From UBA7434 sp042090785 (lineage in GTDB: Bacteria > Pseudomonadota > Gammaproteobacteria > Pseudomonadales > UBA7434), in NCBI GenBank assembly GCA_042090785.1, contig JBELIP010000002.1:200415-264414 (forward strand): DNA of 64,000 nucleotides, in the 5' to 3' direction. Shown piece after piece: positions 1 to 9,143 of the stretch; position 1 is the stretch's first letter, and each line of letters starts with the position of its first letter. The notes below the pieces were generated by a model. The model was not told where the DNA came from. It did not search any database and was given only the letters and a program-made list of their open reading frames with translations. Position numbers and translations under genes: made by a program.

Positions 1-925
1 CGTATTCACGGATTTTACTCTCAACGCTAGCCAAGCTCATTGCATCAGCATCACGCAGCACGGGCACCACTAAACCACGATCACTCGATACAGCAACGCC
101 AACATCAAAATAACCATGGTAAACAATATCATCGCCATCAATTGACGCATTGACCGCAGGAAAGCGCTTTAATGCTTCGGTAGCTGCACGAACAAAAAAC
201 GACATAAAACCTAAACGGGTGCCATTATGGGTTTTTTCGAATTGCGCTTTATATTTAGCACGCAGCTCTATAACGGGCTGCATATTCACTTCATTAAAAG
301 TGGTTAGCATTGCTGTGGTTTGCGATGCATTTAATAAGCGTTCAGCAATACGAGCGCGCAAGCGAGTCATTGGCACGCGGCGCTCAGGACGATCGCCTTC
401 ATTCAACACAGGCATAACGACAGCCGCTGTTGCACTTACAGGTGTTGTGCTTACAGGCGTGGCGGTAACTGCAGCAGCCGGCGCAGTTGAACCGCGTTTA
501 TCCAATACCGCTTGCACATCCTCTTTCGTCACACGACCGGCTTTACCCGTGCCCGTTACTTCAGCATCGGTAATATTATTTTCTGCCATCATCTTTTTAG
601 CAGCAGGACTAATAATTAATTCACCCGTAGCTTGGTCAGCGGCTGGCTCAGTCACTGCGACAGCCGGTGCTGGCGCTTCGGCCACGGCACCTTGTTCAAA
701 GCGCGCAATCAACTCATTACTCAGTATAACTTCGCCCTCGCCTTTAATAATTTCAGTCAACGTACCTTCAGAAGGAGCATTGATCTCAATCACAACTTTG
801 TCAGTTTCAATATCAGCAATCAGTTCATCGCGCGCGCACGGCTCACCTATCTGTTTATGCCACGTTGCAATCGTGCCATCAGCTACCGATTCAGGAAATG
901 ACGGAGCTTTGATTTCGATACTCAT
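1..925 (-). CDS. sucB: Dihydrolipoyllysine succinyltransferase, E2 of 2-oxoglutarate dehydrogenase (partial)
   Basis: This is the E2 core of the 2-oxoglutarate dehydrogenase complex, which transfers the succinyl group from lipoate to CoA in the TCA cycle. The first 308 residues are present and the window edge removes the rest of the catalytic domain. Translated from the ATG at 925, the protein has an N-terminal lipoyl domain with the lipoyl lysine at residue 43 in the motif IETDKVVIEI. An Ala/Pro/Thr-rich linker follows, then a peripheral-subunit-binding domain (about residues 104-140, with SPAAKKMMAE and GRVTKEDV), a second linker, and the start of the acyltransferase domain (RRVPMTRLRARIAERLL). 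It lies 63 bp downstream of sucA on the same strand, so the two are probably co-transcribed. The order sucA-sucB is standard; sucCD would be expected beyond the left edge. Confidence 0.95.
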   Translation of the reverse strand, partial: MSIEIKAPSFPESVADGTIATWHKQIGEPCARDELIADIETDKVVIEINAPSEGTLTEIIKGEGEVILSNELIARFEQGAVAEAPAPAVAVTEPAADQATGELIISPAAKKMMAENNITDAEVTGTGKAGRVTKEDVQAVLDKRGSTAPAAAVTATPVSTTPVSATAAVVMPVLNEGDRPERRVPMTRLRARIAERLLNASQTTAMLTTFNEVNMQPVIELRAKYKAQFEKTHNGTRLGFMSFFVRAATEALKRFPAVNASIDGDDIVYHGYFDVGVAVSSDRGLVVPVLRDADAMSLASVESKIREY

Positions 926-988
926 AATTAAATGCTCTTGCTAATCAATATAAATGTCATACAAGCCCAAAGGCTATGCGCTAATAAT

Positions 989-3847
989 TTACTTATGCGA
1001 AAGCCCTAACGCTTCTGCTATAAGATTCTCTTGTTGCTGTAAATGCAAAGCCATATAGCCAGCAGCAGGTGATGCCGATGACTGACGACCAGTAAAACTC
1101 AGGGGTAAATCTTTATCAATTAAATCTAACACTCGACGTAAGCGATGTTGGCTGTTGTACCAAGCTCCCTGATTTTTTGGTTCTTCCTGACACCACACCA
1201 CACTTTCTAATTGGCTGTAATCAGCAATAACACTAAACATTTCAGCGTCAGGGAATGGATACAATTGCTCGATACGAATAATTGCAACATTTTTAAGTCC
1301 ATGCTCGCGGCGCGTCTCAAGCAATTCGTAATACACCTTGCCACTACAAACAACCAAACGATTGACATCGCGCGAAGCTAACTCATCGGTCTCGGCAATA
1401 ACGTTATGGAATTGACCTTCAGAAAAATCTTCTAAAGACGAAGCCGCATGTTTATGGCGCAACAAACTCTTCGGTGACATAACCACTAAGGGGCGACGCA
1501 GTGGTCGTATTGCCTGACGACGCAACAAGTGAAAAATTTGCGCTGACGTTGTAGGCACACACACTTGAATATTTTGCTCGGCACATAGTTGTAAATAGCG
1601 CTCTAATCTTGCCGATGAATGCTCCGGCCCCTGACCTTCATAGCCATGCGGTAACAACATCGTTAGACCGCATAAGCGCCCCCACTTATGTTCACCACTG
1701 GCAATAAACTGATCAATAACCACTTGGGCACCATTAGCAAAATCGCCAAATTGCGCTTCCCAAATAACTAAGCCTTTGGGGCTAGTAGTGGCATAACCAT
1801 ATTCAAAACCCAGCACCGCCATCTCAGATAAAAACGAATCGTAAATTTCAAAGGTTGCCGGTTCTTGAACAGCATTTTGTAAAGGGATACAAACTTCGGC
1901 AGTGCTTTGGTCATGCAAAACAGCATGACGATGAGAAAATGTTCCTCGACCCACATCCTGCCCAGTCATGCGTACAGGATAACCTTGCTCTAACAGCGTG
2001 GCATAAGCCATGGTCTCGCCAAAGCCCCAATTACCATCCATTGCGCCCGCAGCCATTTTAATGCGGTCTTCAATAATTTTCATAACCTGACGCTGCAAAA
2101 CAAAACCGTCTGGTATTTGGTTAACCGTTTGCGCTAACTGCTGCAACTTCTCTAACGGATAACGTGTGTCGCCTCGTACTTCCCAGTCATGGGCAAGGTA
2201 AGGCGTCCAATCCACAAATAATTCTTCGTTAGGCTGCTTAACTAAACTTTTTACAACGTGATCACCATGCTCTAAGGCTTCGCGATAATCATCTTCCATT
2301 TGACGAACTTGCACATCAGTAATAGAACCTTCGGCCACTAACTGACGGGCATAAATATCGCGCGTGGTGGCATGGTTTTTAATTTCGTCATACATTAACG
2401 GCTGCGTACCCGAAGGCTCATCGGCTTCGTTGTGTCCACGACGGCGATAACAAATTAAATCAATAACCACATCACGTTTAAACTGCTGACGAAAATCTAA
2501 CGCCATTTGGGTAACAAACAATACCGCTTCGGGGTCGTCACCATTAACATGAAAAATTGGCGCCTGAACCATCTTCGCACAGTCAGTGCAATACTCCGTA
2601 GAACGCGCATCTTCAATTTTAGATGTCGTAAAACCCACCTGATTATTAATAACGACATGCACAGAACCGCCAGTTTTATAGGCACGCGTCTGCGACATCT
2701 GAAAAGTCTCCATCACAATGCCCTGACCGGCAAACGCCGCATCACCATGCATAATAATAGGAATAACTTGATCGCGATCGACATTATTGCGACGGTCTTG
2801 GCGCGCTCTAACCGAGCCCTCAACGACTGGCGAAACAATTTCGAGATGCGAAGGGTTAAACGCTAACGCTAAATGTAATTCGCCGCCAGCCGTCATAATA
2901 TTGGATGAAAAACCCTGATGGTATTTCACATCACCCGATGAATTAAATATCGCCTTGCCTTCAAACTCGTCAAACAACTCAGACGGCTGCTTACCAAAGG
3001 TGTTAATCAAAACATTTAAACGGCCGCGATGCGCCATGCCAATAACAACTTCTTTGGCTTCATAAGAACCGGCTCGCTGGACTAATTCATCGAGCATAGG
3101 AATAAGACTTTCGCCGCCTTCCAAACCAAAACGCTTAGTACCTGGGTAGCGCGACCCTAAATATTTTTCAAAACCTTCGGCTGCGGTTAATCGTTCTAAC
3201 ACATGGCGCTTTGTGTCAACGCTATATTCCGGCGATGAACGAACGCCATCCATTCGCTTTTGAATCCAAACGCGCTGCTCGGTATCAACAATGTGCATAA
3301 ACTCCGCACCAATCGAACCACAGTAGGTTTTTTCTAGCGCGGTAATAATTTCGCCTAGCGTAGCTTGCTCTTTACCAATATAAAAAACACCGGTTTGAAA
3401 AACAGTATCAAAATCAGCAGCACTTAAATGATGGTAGGCAGGGTCTAAATCGGGCACATCTTCACGCTGCATAAGCCCAAGCGGATCGATATTGGCTTTT
3501 TGATGGCCACGCTGACGGTAGGCGCTAATTAGCTGCACCACACGTATCTGTTTGCGCTCATGGTCGGTGGCTAGGCTATCGGCAACCGTGGCACGCACAG
3601 CACCACGATTTTGCCGTGCTAACTCTAAGAAATGGGCACGCACCGTTGCGTGAGGAACATCCGGCTGGATATTGCCATTCACGCGCGGCAGCTTATCGAA
3701 GCAATCACGCCATTCTTGATCGACCTCATTAGGCGCTTCAAGGTACTTTTCGTACAAGGCTTCGACATAATCAGCATTGCCGCCAGAAATATAAGACGTG
3801 CGCCACCAGTGATCCATCGGGTGTTTCTGCAGGGGGGACTGCGACAT
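989..3847 (-). CDS. sucA: 2-oxoglutarate dehydrogenase E1 component
   Basis: This is the thiamine-diphosphate-dependent E1 subunit that decarboxylates 2-oxoglutarate and succinylates the E2 lipoyl group. At 952 residues it is the usual length for bacterial SucA (about 930-950). The N-terminal helix that docks on E2 is present (HPMDHWWRTSYISGGNADYVE), and the ThDP/Mg region is visible as IIMHGDAAFAGQG followed by VVINNQVGFTTS. The C-terminal transketolase-like half contains TGQDVGRGTFSHRHAVLHDQ. The upstream 394-bp gap contains a terminator for sdhB, so sucAB probably has its own promoter rather than reading through from sdhAB. Nothing unusual is seen in the protein. Confidence 0.97.
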   Translation of the reverse strand: MSQSPLQKHPMDHWWRTSYISGGNADYVEALYEKYLEAPNEVDQEWRDCFDKLPRVNGNIQPDVPHATVRAHFLELARQNRGAVRATVADSLATDHERKQIRVVQLISAYRQRGHQKANIDPLGLMQREDVPDLDPAYHHLSAADFDTVFQTGVFYIGKEQATLGEIITALEKTYCGSIGAEFMHIVDTEQRVWIQKRMDGVRSSPEYSVDTKRHVLERLTAAEGFEKYLGSRYPGTKRFGLEGGESLIPMLDELVQRAGSYEAKEVVIGMAHRGRLNVLINTFGKQPSELFDEFEGKAIFNSSGDVKYHQGFSSNIMTAGGELHLALAFNPSHLEIVSPVVEGSVRARQDRRNNVDRDQVIPIIMHGDAAFAGQGIVMETFQMSQTRAYKTGGSVHVVINNQVGFTTSKIEDARSTEYCTDCAKMVQAPIFHVNGDDPEAVLFVTQMALDFRQQFKRDVVIDLICYRRRGHNEADEPSGTQPLMYDEIKNHATTRDIYARQLVAEGSITDVQVRQMEDDYREALEHGDHVVKSLVKQPNEELFVDWTPYLAHDWEVRGDTRYPLEKLQQLAQTVNQIPDGFVLQRQVMKIIEDRIKMAAGAMDGNWGFGETMAYATLLEQGYPVRMTGQDVGRGTFSHRHAVLHDQSTAEVCIPLQNAVQEPATFEIYDSFLSEMAVLGFEYGYATTSPKGLVIWEAQFGDFANGAQVVIDQFIASGEHKWGRLCGLTMLLPHGYEGQGPEHSSARLERYLQLCAEQNIQVCVPTTSAQIFHLLRRQAIRPLRRPLVVMSPKSLLRHKHAASSLEDFSEGQFHNVIAETDELASRDVNRLVVCSGKVYYELLETRREHGLKNVAIIRIEQLYPFPDAEMFSVIADYSQLESVVWCQEEPKNQGAWYNSQHRLRRVLDLIDKDLPLSFTGRQSSASPAAGYMALHLQQQENLIAEALGLSHK

Positions 3848-4170
3848 GCTCTTTTCTCAAAATTAGGTAGGAATTCTATAGATAAGTCTATCGGGAATAA
3901 TGATTTGAACAAGCGAGAAAAATGCTAATTCTTCGCACAAAATTGAGTGTGGCGCTGACTTTTAGCCGAGGTTCGTGCACTTTTACAAATCGAGCATGAA
4001 AAAACCATCATATGACTTTTTGCTAAGCCGCTCCAAACCTCGACCTTGCACATATGCAGCGCTTAAGTCACTCGCTTTTGCACAAATATGAGTCAAATAT
4101 TTTCTCGCTCAGATAGAGACTTGCAAACGCCAAAAAATCCACTCGTCACACCAAGATATAAAACTTTTGG
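3848..4170. other. Non-coding gap between sucA and sdhB
   Basis: No convincing gene is seen here. It must hold the sucAB promoter and leader on the minus strand. A short inverted repeat (ATAGA at 3878-3882 and TCTAT at 3887-3891) lies about 30 bp upstream of the sucA start and could be a regulator site or a leader hairpin; no -35/-10 pair stood out clearly. Confidence 0.5.
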
Positions 4171-4171
4171 C

Positions 4172-4203
4172 AAAAAAAAACCCATTTAAAAATGGGCTTT
4201 TTT
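4172..4203 (-). terminator. Rho-independent terminator after sdhB
   Basis: CCCATT (4181-4186) pairs with AATGGG (4191-4196) around a TAAA loop. Runs of A on the left and T on the right mean that a U-tract follows the stem on either strand. It lies 40 bp past the sdhB stop codon and separates the sdhAB and sucAB transcripts. Confidence 0.75.
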
Positions 4204-4241
4204 ACTCACTCAAACAAACGAGCCGCCAGCGTATTTTTGCG

Positions 4242-4949
4242 TTAGCGATTCAAAAGCATGCTGCGGATATGACCAATAGCCTTAGTTGGATTTAAACCTT
4301 TAGGGCATACCGATACACAATTTTGAATCCCGTGGCAGCGAAATACACTAAATGGATCAGACAAATCCTCTAAACGCGATTCAGTTTCGTTATCTCGGCT
4401 ATCAGCCAAGAATCGATAAGACTGAAGCAAGCCAGCAGGACCAATAAACTTATCGGGATTCCACCAAAATGATGGACAGCTGGTTGAACAACACGCACAA
4501 AGAATACATTCATACAGGCCATCAAGCTTTTCACGCTCTTCAGGCGACTGCTTACGCTCAATGCCTGTTTCCGGAATATCGCCCTGCAAATACGGCTTCA
4601 CTTTTTCATACTGCGCATAGAACTGGCTCATATCAATCACCAGATCGCGAATAACGGGCAAACCTGGCAACGGGCGCAACTCTAATTTGCCCTTTTTAAC
4701 CACCTCAGAAAGCGGCTTAATACAAGCCAAACCGTTTTTGCCATTCATATTCATGCCATCAGAACCGCATACCCCTTCACGACATGAGCGTCGATAAGAC
4801 AAGCTTGGATCTTTAGCTTTAAGTAATTCAAGCACATCAAGCACCATCATATCTTTACCAGCAGTATCTACTTGATACTCCTGCATAAACGGCGCAGCAT
4901 CTTCAGCTGGGTTATAACGGTAGATACTTACTTGTAACATGTCGGACAC
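4242..4949 (-). CDS. sdhB: Succinate dehydrogenase iron-sulfur subunit
   Basis: This is the iron-sulfur subunit of complex II, carrying electrons from SdhA flavin to ubiquinone. At 235 residues it is nearly identical in length to E. coli SdhB. The [2Fe-2S] ligands are C56, C61, D64 and C76; the Asp in third place is also found in E. coli. The [4Fe-4S] ligands C148, C151, C154 and C158 lie in CILCACCSTSC, and the [3Fe-4S] ligands are C205, C211 and C215. The quinone-site residues Trp (FWW at 161-163) and H206 are kept, so the protein looks fully functional. It starts 29 bp after sdhA on the same strand. Unusually, the membrane anchors sdhC and sdhD are not upstream of sdhA but sit in the divergent gltA operon. 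Confidence 0.97.
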   Translation of the reverse strand: MSDMLQVSIYRYNPAEDAAPFMQEYQVDTAGKDMMVLDVLELLKAKDPSLSYRRSCREGVCGSDGMNMNGKNGLACIKPLSEVVKKGKLELRPLPGLPVIRDLVIDMSQFYAQYEKVKPYLQGDIPETGIERKQSPEEREKLDGLYECILCACCSTSCPSFWWNPDKFIGPAGLLQSYRFLADSRDNETESRLEDLSDPFSVFRCHGIQNCVSVCPKGLNPTKAIGHIRSMLLNR

Positions 4950-4978
4950 TCCTAAACTCTTTTATCTACTGTTAGCAA

Positions 4979-6754
4979 TTAATAAACACGCGCTTTAGGC
5001 TCGAACGTATCAACCGTCACCGGTTCAAAGTTCACGCTGCGTTTACCTACTCGCTTATCATCAGCAAAATACATTGAATGACATAACCAATTTTCATCGT
5101 CGCGCTCTTGGTAATCATCACGCGCGTGCGCACCACGGCTCTCTTTACGGACATTGGCCGAAATCGCAGTAGCTTCGGCCACCTCAAACAAGTTATGCAA
5201 CTCTAATGCTTCAATTCTGGCGGTATTAAAGGCATCACTTTTATCTGCGAGTGGCGCTTCAGCAATACGGCCGCGTAAATCAGCAAGCTGCTTAACGCCT
5301 TCATCCATTTTGTCGCCTGTACGGAATACACCGAAGTAGAGCTGCATAATAGTTTGCAGCTCTTTGCGCAACGCCGGCACACTTTCTCCATTACCTTTAT
5401 TATCATTTAATCGCGTCACACGATTTAACGCCTGATCAATATCGGTTTCGCTAGCATCCCGCTGCTCAATACCGTCGCCTAATGCCTTTTCTATAAACAG
5501 ACCCGAAGCACGACCAAAGACCACTAAATCGAGCAAGGAATTACCGCCTAGGCGGTTAGCACCGTGCACCGAAACACAAGCAATCTCACCACAGGCATAC
5601 AAGCCTTCAACCACCACATCTTCGCCCGCGGCATTTTGCGTTAGCGCCTGACCATGAACGTTAGTTGGAATACCTCCCATCATATAATGACAAGTCGGTA
5701 CAACAGGAATTGGGGCGTAAACAGGGTCAACGTGCGCGAACGTCTCCGATAATTCGCAAATTCCCGGTAAACGGCTATGCAACACCTCTTGACCCAAATG
5801 ATCGAGTTTCAAGTAAACATGGTCGCCATCTGGGCCACAACCACGGCCTTCTAAAATCTCCATCACCATCGATCGAGCCACCACATCGCGGCCAGCTAAA
5901 TCTTTAGCATTAGGTGCGTAGCGCTCCATAAAACGCTCGCCATCTTTATTCACTAAATAACCACCCTCGCCACGGCAGCCTTCGGTAACCAGTGTACCCG
6001 CACCGTAAATACCGGTTGGGTGAAATTGCCACATTTCCATATCCTGCACAGGAACATTGGCGCGCAAGGCCATGCCAACACCATCGCCGGTATTGATATG
6101 CGCGTTAGTTGTAGAAGCATAAATACGCCCTGCTCCACCTGTCGCGAATACAGTTGCCTTCGATTTCACATAAACCGTTTCGCCGGTTTCTAAGCAAATA
6201 GCAATAACACCAACAACCACGCCATCCTGATTTTTAACCAAATCGGTGGCATACCATTCGTTAAGAAAAACCGTATTGTTTTTTATATTGGCCTGATACA
6301 AAGTGTGTAACAGCGCATGACCCGTTCGGTCAGCTGCTGCACAGGTACGCGCCGCCTGACCGCCCGCACCAAAATCTTTTGACTGACCACCAAAAGGTCG
6401 CTGATAGATACGTCCTTCTTCGGTACGGCTAAAAGGCAAACCCATATGCTCGAGCTCAAAAATAGCCTCGGGGCCCACACTACACATATATTCAACCGCA
6501 TCTTGGTCGCTGATATAGTCAGAACCTTTAACGGTGTCATACATATGCCAGCGCCAATCATCATCTGGGTCAGCGCTCGCTATTGAACAGGTAATACCGC
6601 CCTGCGCAGATACCGTATGCGAACGGGTTGGAAACACCTTAGAAATGACCGCCGTTTTATAACCCGACTGGGCTAACTGCAATGCTGCTCGCATACCTGC
6701 ACCGCCGCCGCCTACTATCACGCCGTCATAAGTCAGTGTTCGAATATTCGCCAT
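4979..6754 (-). CDS. sdhA: Succinate dehydrogenase flavoprotein subunit
   Basis: This is the FAD subunit that oxidises succinate to fumarate. It has 591 residues, the usual length. An N-terminal dinucleotide-binding motif GGGGAGMRAALQLAQSG is followed by the covalent-FAD histidine H46 in RSHTVSAQGG. The substrate-site segments HPTGIYGAGTLVTEGCRGEGG and GEIACVSVHGANRLGGNSL are intact. It is the first gene of its transcription unit: there is no open frame resembling SdhC or SdhD in the 657 bp upstream, where these genes normally lie. The matching anchors are at 8760-9448 on the other strand. The start is the ATG at 6754, which gives the family-typical N-terminus. Confidence 0.97.
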   Translation of the reverse strand: MANIRTLTYDGVIVGGGGAGMRAALQLAQSGYKTAVISKVFPTRSHTVSAQGGITCSIASADPDDDWRWHMYDTVKGSDYISDQDAVEYMCSVGPEAIFELEHMGLPFSRTEEGRIYQRPFGGQSKDFGAGGQAARTCAAADRTGHALLHTLYQANIKNNTVFLNEWYATDLVKNQDGVVVGVIAICLETGETVYVKSKATVFATGGAGRIYASTTNAHINTGDGVGMALRANVPVQDMEMWQFHPTGIYGAGTLVTEGCRGEGGYLVNKDGERFMERYAPNAKDLAGRDVVARSMVMEILEGRGCGPDGDHVYLKLDHLGQEVLHSRLPGICELSETFAHVDPVYAPIPVVPTCHYMMGGIPTNVHGQALTQNAAGEDVVVEGLYACGEIACVSVHGANRLGGNSLLDLVVFGRASGLFIEKALGDGIEQRDASETDIDQALNRVTRLNDNKGNGESVPALRKELQTIMQLYFGVFRTGDKMDEGVKQLADLRGRIAEAPLADKSDAFNTARIEALELHNLFEVAEATAISANVRKESRGAHARDDYQERDDENWLCHSMYFADDKRVGKRSVNFEPVTVDTFEPKARVY

Positions 6755-7195
6755 TTATATCAACTCCGGTCACTGCCCGCTTATCGGGTCAGCCTGTATT
6801 TTCAAGCATTGTGAATGAGTTATAGACTCATTCAACATTAATAGTTTCTATCTTCAGTATTAATCTTCAGCATCACTCTTCAGTATTAATGCTGGTTAAT
6901 GGTTTTTATCCCCAAAACCACACCTAAGGATAAATAGAGATCTACGCGTCTATTTATTACGATGGAACGAGCTACAGGGATTCATTGACTGGTGAAATAA
7001 ACCAATTTTACGCAATCGGCCCATAAAATTCGGTGCGGATTATAGGCTAGCCAACACGATAGACACAAACATATCTGCGCCTCGATGAGCAAATTAAAGC
7101 CAAATACATCATTAATAAACCCAATTCACCCAAATACCCTAAAATCGATCACGCCATCAATCGCATAATCAATCGGATGAAATAGGCCTAGAACA
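6755..7195. other. Divergent control region between sdhAB and gltA-sdhCD
   Basis: No gene is seen. The stretch separates the two divergent TCA operons and must contain the sdhAB promoter. A 13-bp direct repeat CTTCAGTATTAAT occurs twice close together at about 6852 and 6879, in the sdhA-proximal part, and may be a regulator site or part of the leader. I found no clear minus-strand -35/-10 pair. Confidence 0.5.
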
Positions 7196-7223
7196 TTGAC
7201 AAAAAAGGCGAGATCTCTATAGT
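7196..7223 (+). promoter_or_regulatory. Predicted sigma-70 promoter of gltA
   Basis: TTGACA (7196-7201) and TATAGT (7218-7223) are separated by 16 bp. Transcription would start near 7230 and leave a leader of about 180 nt before gltA, long enough for post-transcriptional control. Confidence 0.6.
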
Positions 7224-7411
7224 TGTCGGCTGTAGATAAGATAGCTGCCTTTTTGTTAGCCCTGCCCGACAATAGCCTTGATTACAGACATTTTTTCTCT
7301 GTATATCGTGCCCCGGCACCAACCGATTGCTATGGCCAACAACAACCCAAAGGCACCACCCATATAAGAACCAAAGCACCATCAAAGTGAATCAGTCACA
7401 GGAAATAAATA

Positions 7412-8704
7412 ATGCCGGAATCATCAGACATTAAAGCGACATTAACCATTGAAAATGGCCCCACTCTCGACCTGCCCGTTTACAAAGGCACTATTGGGCC
7501 CGACGTTGTCGACATCAGCCAACTCACCCCCAATGGCCATTTCACTTTCGACCCAGGTTTTGTATCAACCGCCTCTTGTGAGTCTCAAATCACCTTTATT
7601 GATGGTGGCAAAGGCGTCTTATTGCATCGCGGTTATCCTATTGAGCAATTAGCTAAGCACTCTAGCCACCTTGAAGCATGCTACCTGCTCATTTACGGTG
7701 AACTCCCAACCGAAGAACAAAAAGCCCATTTTGAATACACCATTAGTCGCCACACCATGGTTCACGAACAGCTACGTACATTTTATTCAGGCTTTCGTCG
7801 CGACGCTCACCCTATGGCTATTCTATGCGGTGTAGTGGGTGCGCTCTCTGCCTTTTATCATGATTCACTCGACATCACCGACGAACAGCATCGTGAAATC
7901 GCCGCATTCCGTCTTATTGCAAAAATGCCAACGCTCGCAGCCATGAGTTACAAGTTCAGTATTGGCCAACCATTTATGTACCCGCGCAACGACCTCAGCT
8001 ATGCCGAAAACTTTTTGTACATGATGTTTGGCAACCCTTGCGAAGATTACAAAGTGAACCCCGTCCTTGCTAGCGCCATGGATAAAATCTTTTTATTACA
8101 TGCCGATCACGAGCAAAACGCTTCAACTTCAGCAGTTCGTTTAACGGGTTCATCGGGTGCCAACCCATTCGCCTGTATTGCAGCAGGTATTGCCGCATTA
8201 TGGGGACCATCACACGGTGGCGCTAACGAAGCCGTGCTTGAAATGCTAGAAGAAATTGGTGACGAATCACGCATCGATGAATTTGTTGCACGCGCTAAAG
8301 ACAAAAATGATGCTTTCCGTCTAATGGGCTTTGGCCACCGCGTGTATAAAAACTTTGATCCACGCGCCAAAGTTATGAAGGAAACAGCCGACGAAGTCCT
8401 CAAAGAACTTGGTATTGAAGATGACCCATTACTCAAAATTGCCAAGCGCTTAGAAACTATTGCATTAGAAGATGAGTATTTTGTCGAGAAAAAACTCTAC
8501 CCTAATGTTGATTTTTACTCCGGCATTATCTTAAAAGCCATGGGCATTCCAACCAGCATGTTTACCGTTATTTTTGCAGTAGGCCGAACAGTAGGTTGGA
8601 TTGCACATTGGCATGAGATGCATGGTGCGCCTTACAAAATTGGACGTCCGCGTCAGCTTTACACAGGCTATGCAGCTCGCGACTATCCATCGGATAAAAA
8701 ATAA
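7412..8704 (+). CDS. gltA: Citrate synthase (type II)
   Basis: This enzyme condenses acetyl-CoA and oxaloacetate into citrate. At 430 residues it matches the hexameric, NADH-sensitive type II enzymes of gammaproteobacteria, which carry an extra N-terminal domain (TLTIENGPTLDLPVYKGTIG). Catalytic segments are present: the histidine in GPSHGGANEAVLEML, the histidine in GFGHRVYKNFDPRAK, and the aspartate in NVDFYSG. It leads a three-gene plus-strand group with sdhC (55 bp downstream) and sdhD, so synthesis of citrate synthase and of the complex II membrane anchor is probably coupled in one transcript, an arrangement unlike the usual gltA/sdhCDAB divergence. Confidence 0.97.
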   Translation: MPESSDIKATLTIENGPTLDLPVYKGTIGPDVVDISQLTPNGHFTFDPGFVSTASCESQITFIDGGKGVLLHRGYPIEQLAKHSSHLEACYLLIYGELPTEEQKAHFEYTISRHTMVHEQLRTFYSGFRRDAHPMAILCGVVGALSAFYHDSLDITDEQHREIAAFRLIAKMPTLAAMSYKFSIGQPFMYPRNDLSYAENFLYMMFGNPCEDYKVNPVLASAMDKIFLLHADHEQNASTSAVRLTGSSGANPFACIAAGIAALWGPSHGGANEAVLEMLEEIGDESRIDEFVARAKDKNDAFRLMGFGHRVYKNFDPRAKVMKETADEVLKELGIEDDPLLKIAKRLETIALEDEYFVEKKLYPNVDFYSGIILKAMGIPTSMFTVIFAVGRTVGWIAHWHEMHGAPYKIGRPRQLYTGYAARDYPSDKK

Positions 8705-8759
8705 CTCTGCGTACCAACAAAATTTTTTAGCTTAAATAATTTAAAAGGTAACACTGCCA

Positions 8760-9143
8760 ATGGCACAAAATGACAGACCCATTGATATTCAATTTGGAAA
8801 ATTCAGTTGGCCCGTAACCGCCATCGCCTCAATACTGCATCGTATTTGCGCTGTTATTATTTGGGTTGGCTTAGGTATTAGTCTTGCGACACTGTATTTT
8901 GTGAGCCAATCAGAAGCATCGCTTGACCTTGTGAAAGCCACCTTGCAAAGTAGTTTTACAGCACAATTTATTGTTTGGGGTTTACTCAGCGCCTTTGGTT
9001 ATTACTGCATGGGCACGATAAAGCATTTAATTCAAGACATGGGTTACTGCGAAGAATTTGCCAGCGGTAAAATTATTTCTTGGGTGGCAATTATTTTAGG
9101 CCTAGCATTAAGTGTGTTGGCAGGAGTATACGTATGGGCGTAA
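8760..9143 (+). CDS. sdhC: Succinate dehydrogenase cytochrome b556-type membrane anchor, haem ligand replaced
   Basis: This is the larger membrane anchor of complex II, with 127 residues and three predicted membrane helices. The N-terminal family signature PVTAIASILHR is intact, giving the quinone-site residues S24 and R28 (E. coli Ser27 and Arg31) and H27. Helix 2 aligns without gaps to E. coli SdhC (QFIVWGLLSAFGYYCMGTIK here). In that alignment the haem axial ligand His84 becomes Tyr82 (codon TAC at 9003-9005), while the next histidine, H89 (E. coli His91), is kept. It is located after gltA and not before sdhA. Its stop codon overlaps the sdhD start by 10 bp. The function as complex II anchor is secure; the haem content is in doubt. 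Confidence 0.93.
   Translation: MAQNDRPIDIQFGKFSWPVTAIASILHRICAVIIWVGLGISLATLYFVSQSEASLDLVKATLQSSFTAQFIVWGLLSAFGYYCMGTIKHLIQDMGYCEEFASGKIISWVAIILGLALSVLAGVYVWA

Noticed and set aside
150..944. A 264-codon open frame on the plus strand opposite sucB
   Set aside because: It is antisense to the clearly recognisable sucB lipoyl and binding domains and its translation has no coherent fold or family likeness.
7188..7385. A 65-codon minus-strand frame with a hydrophobic start, considered as a possible displaced sdhC or sdhD
   Set aside because: It lacks every SdhC/SdhD motif and lies in the gltA leader; the true anchors are at 8760-9448.
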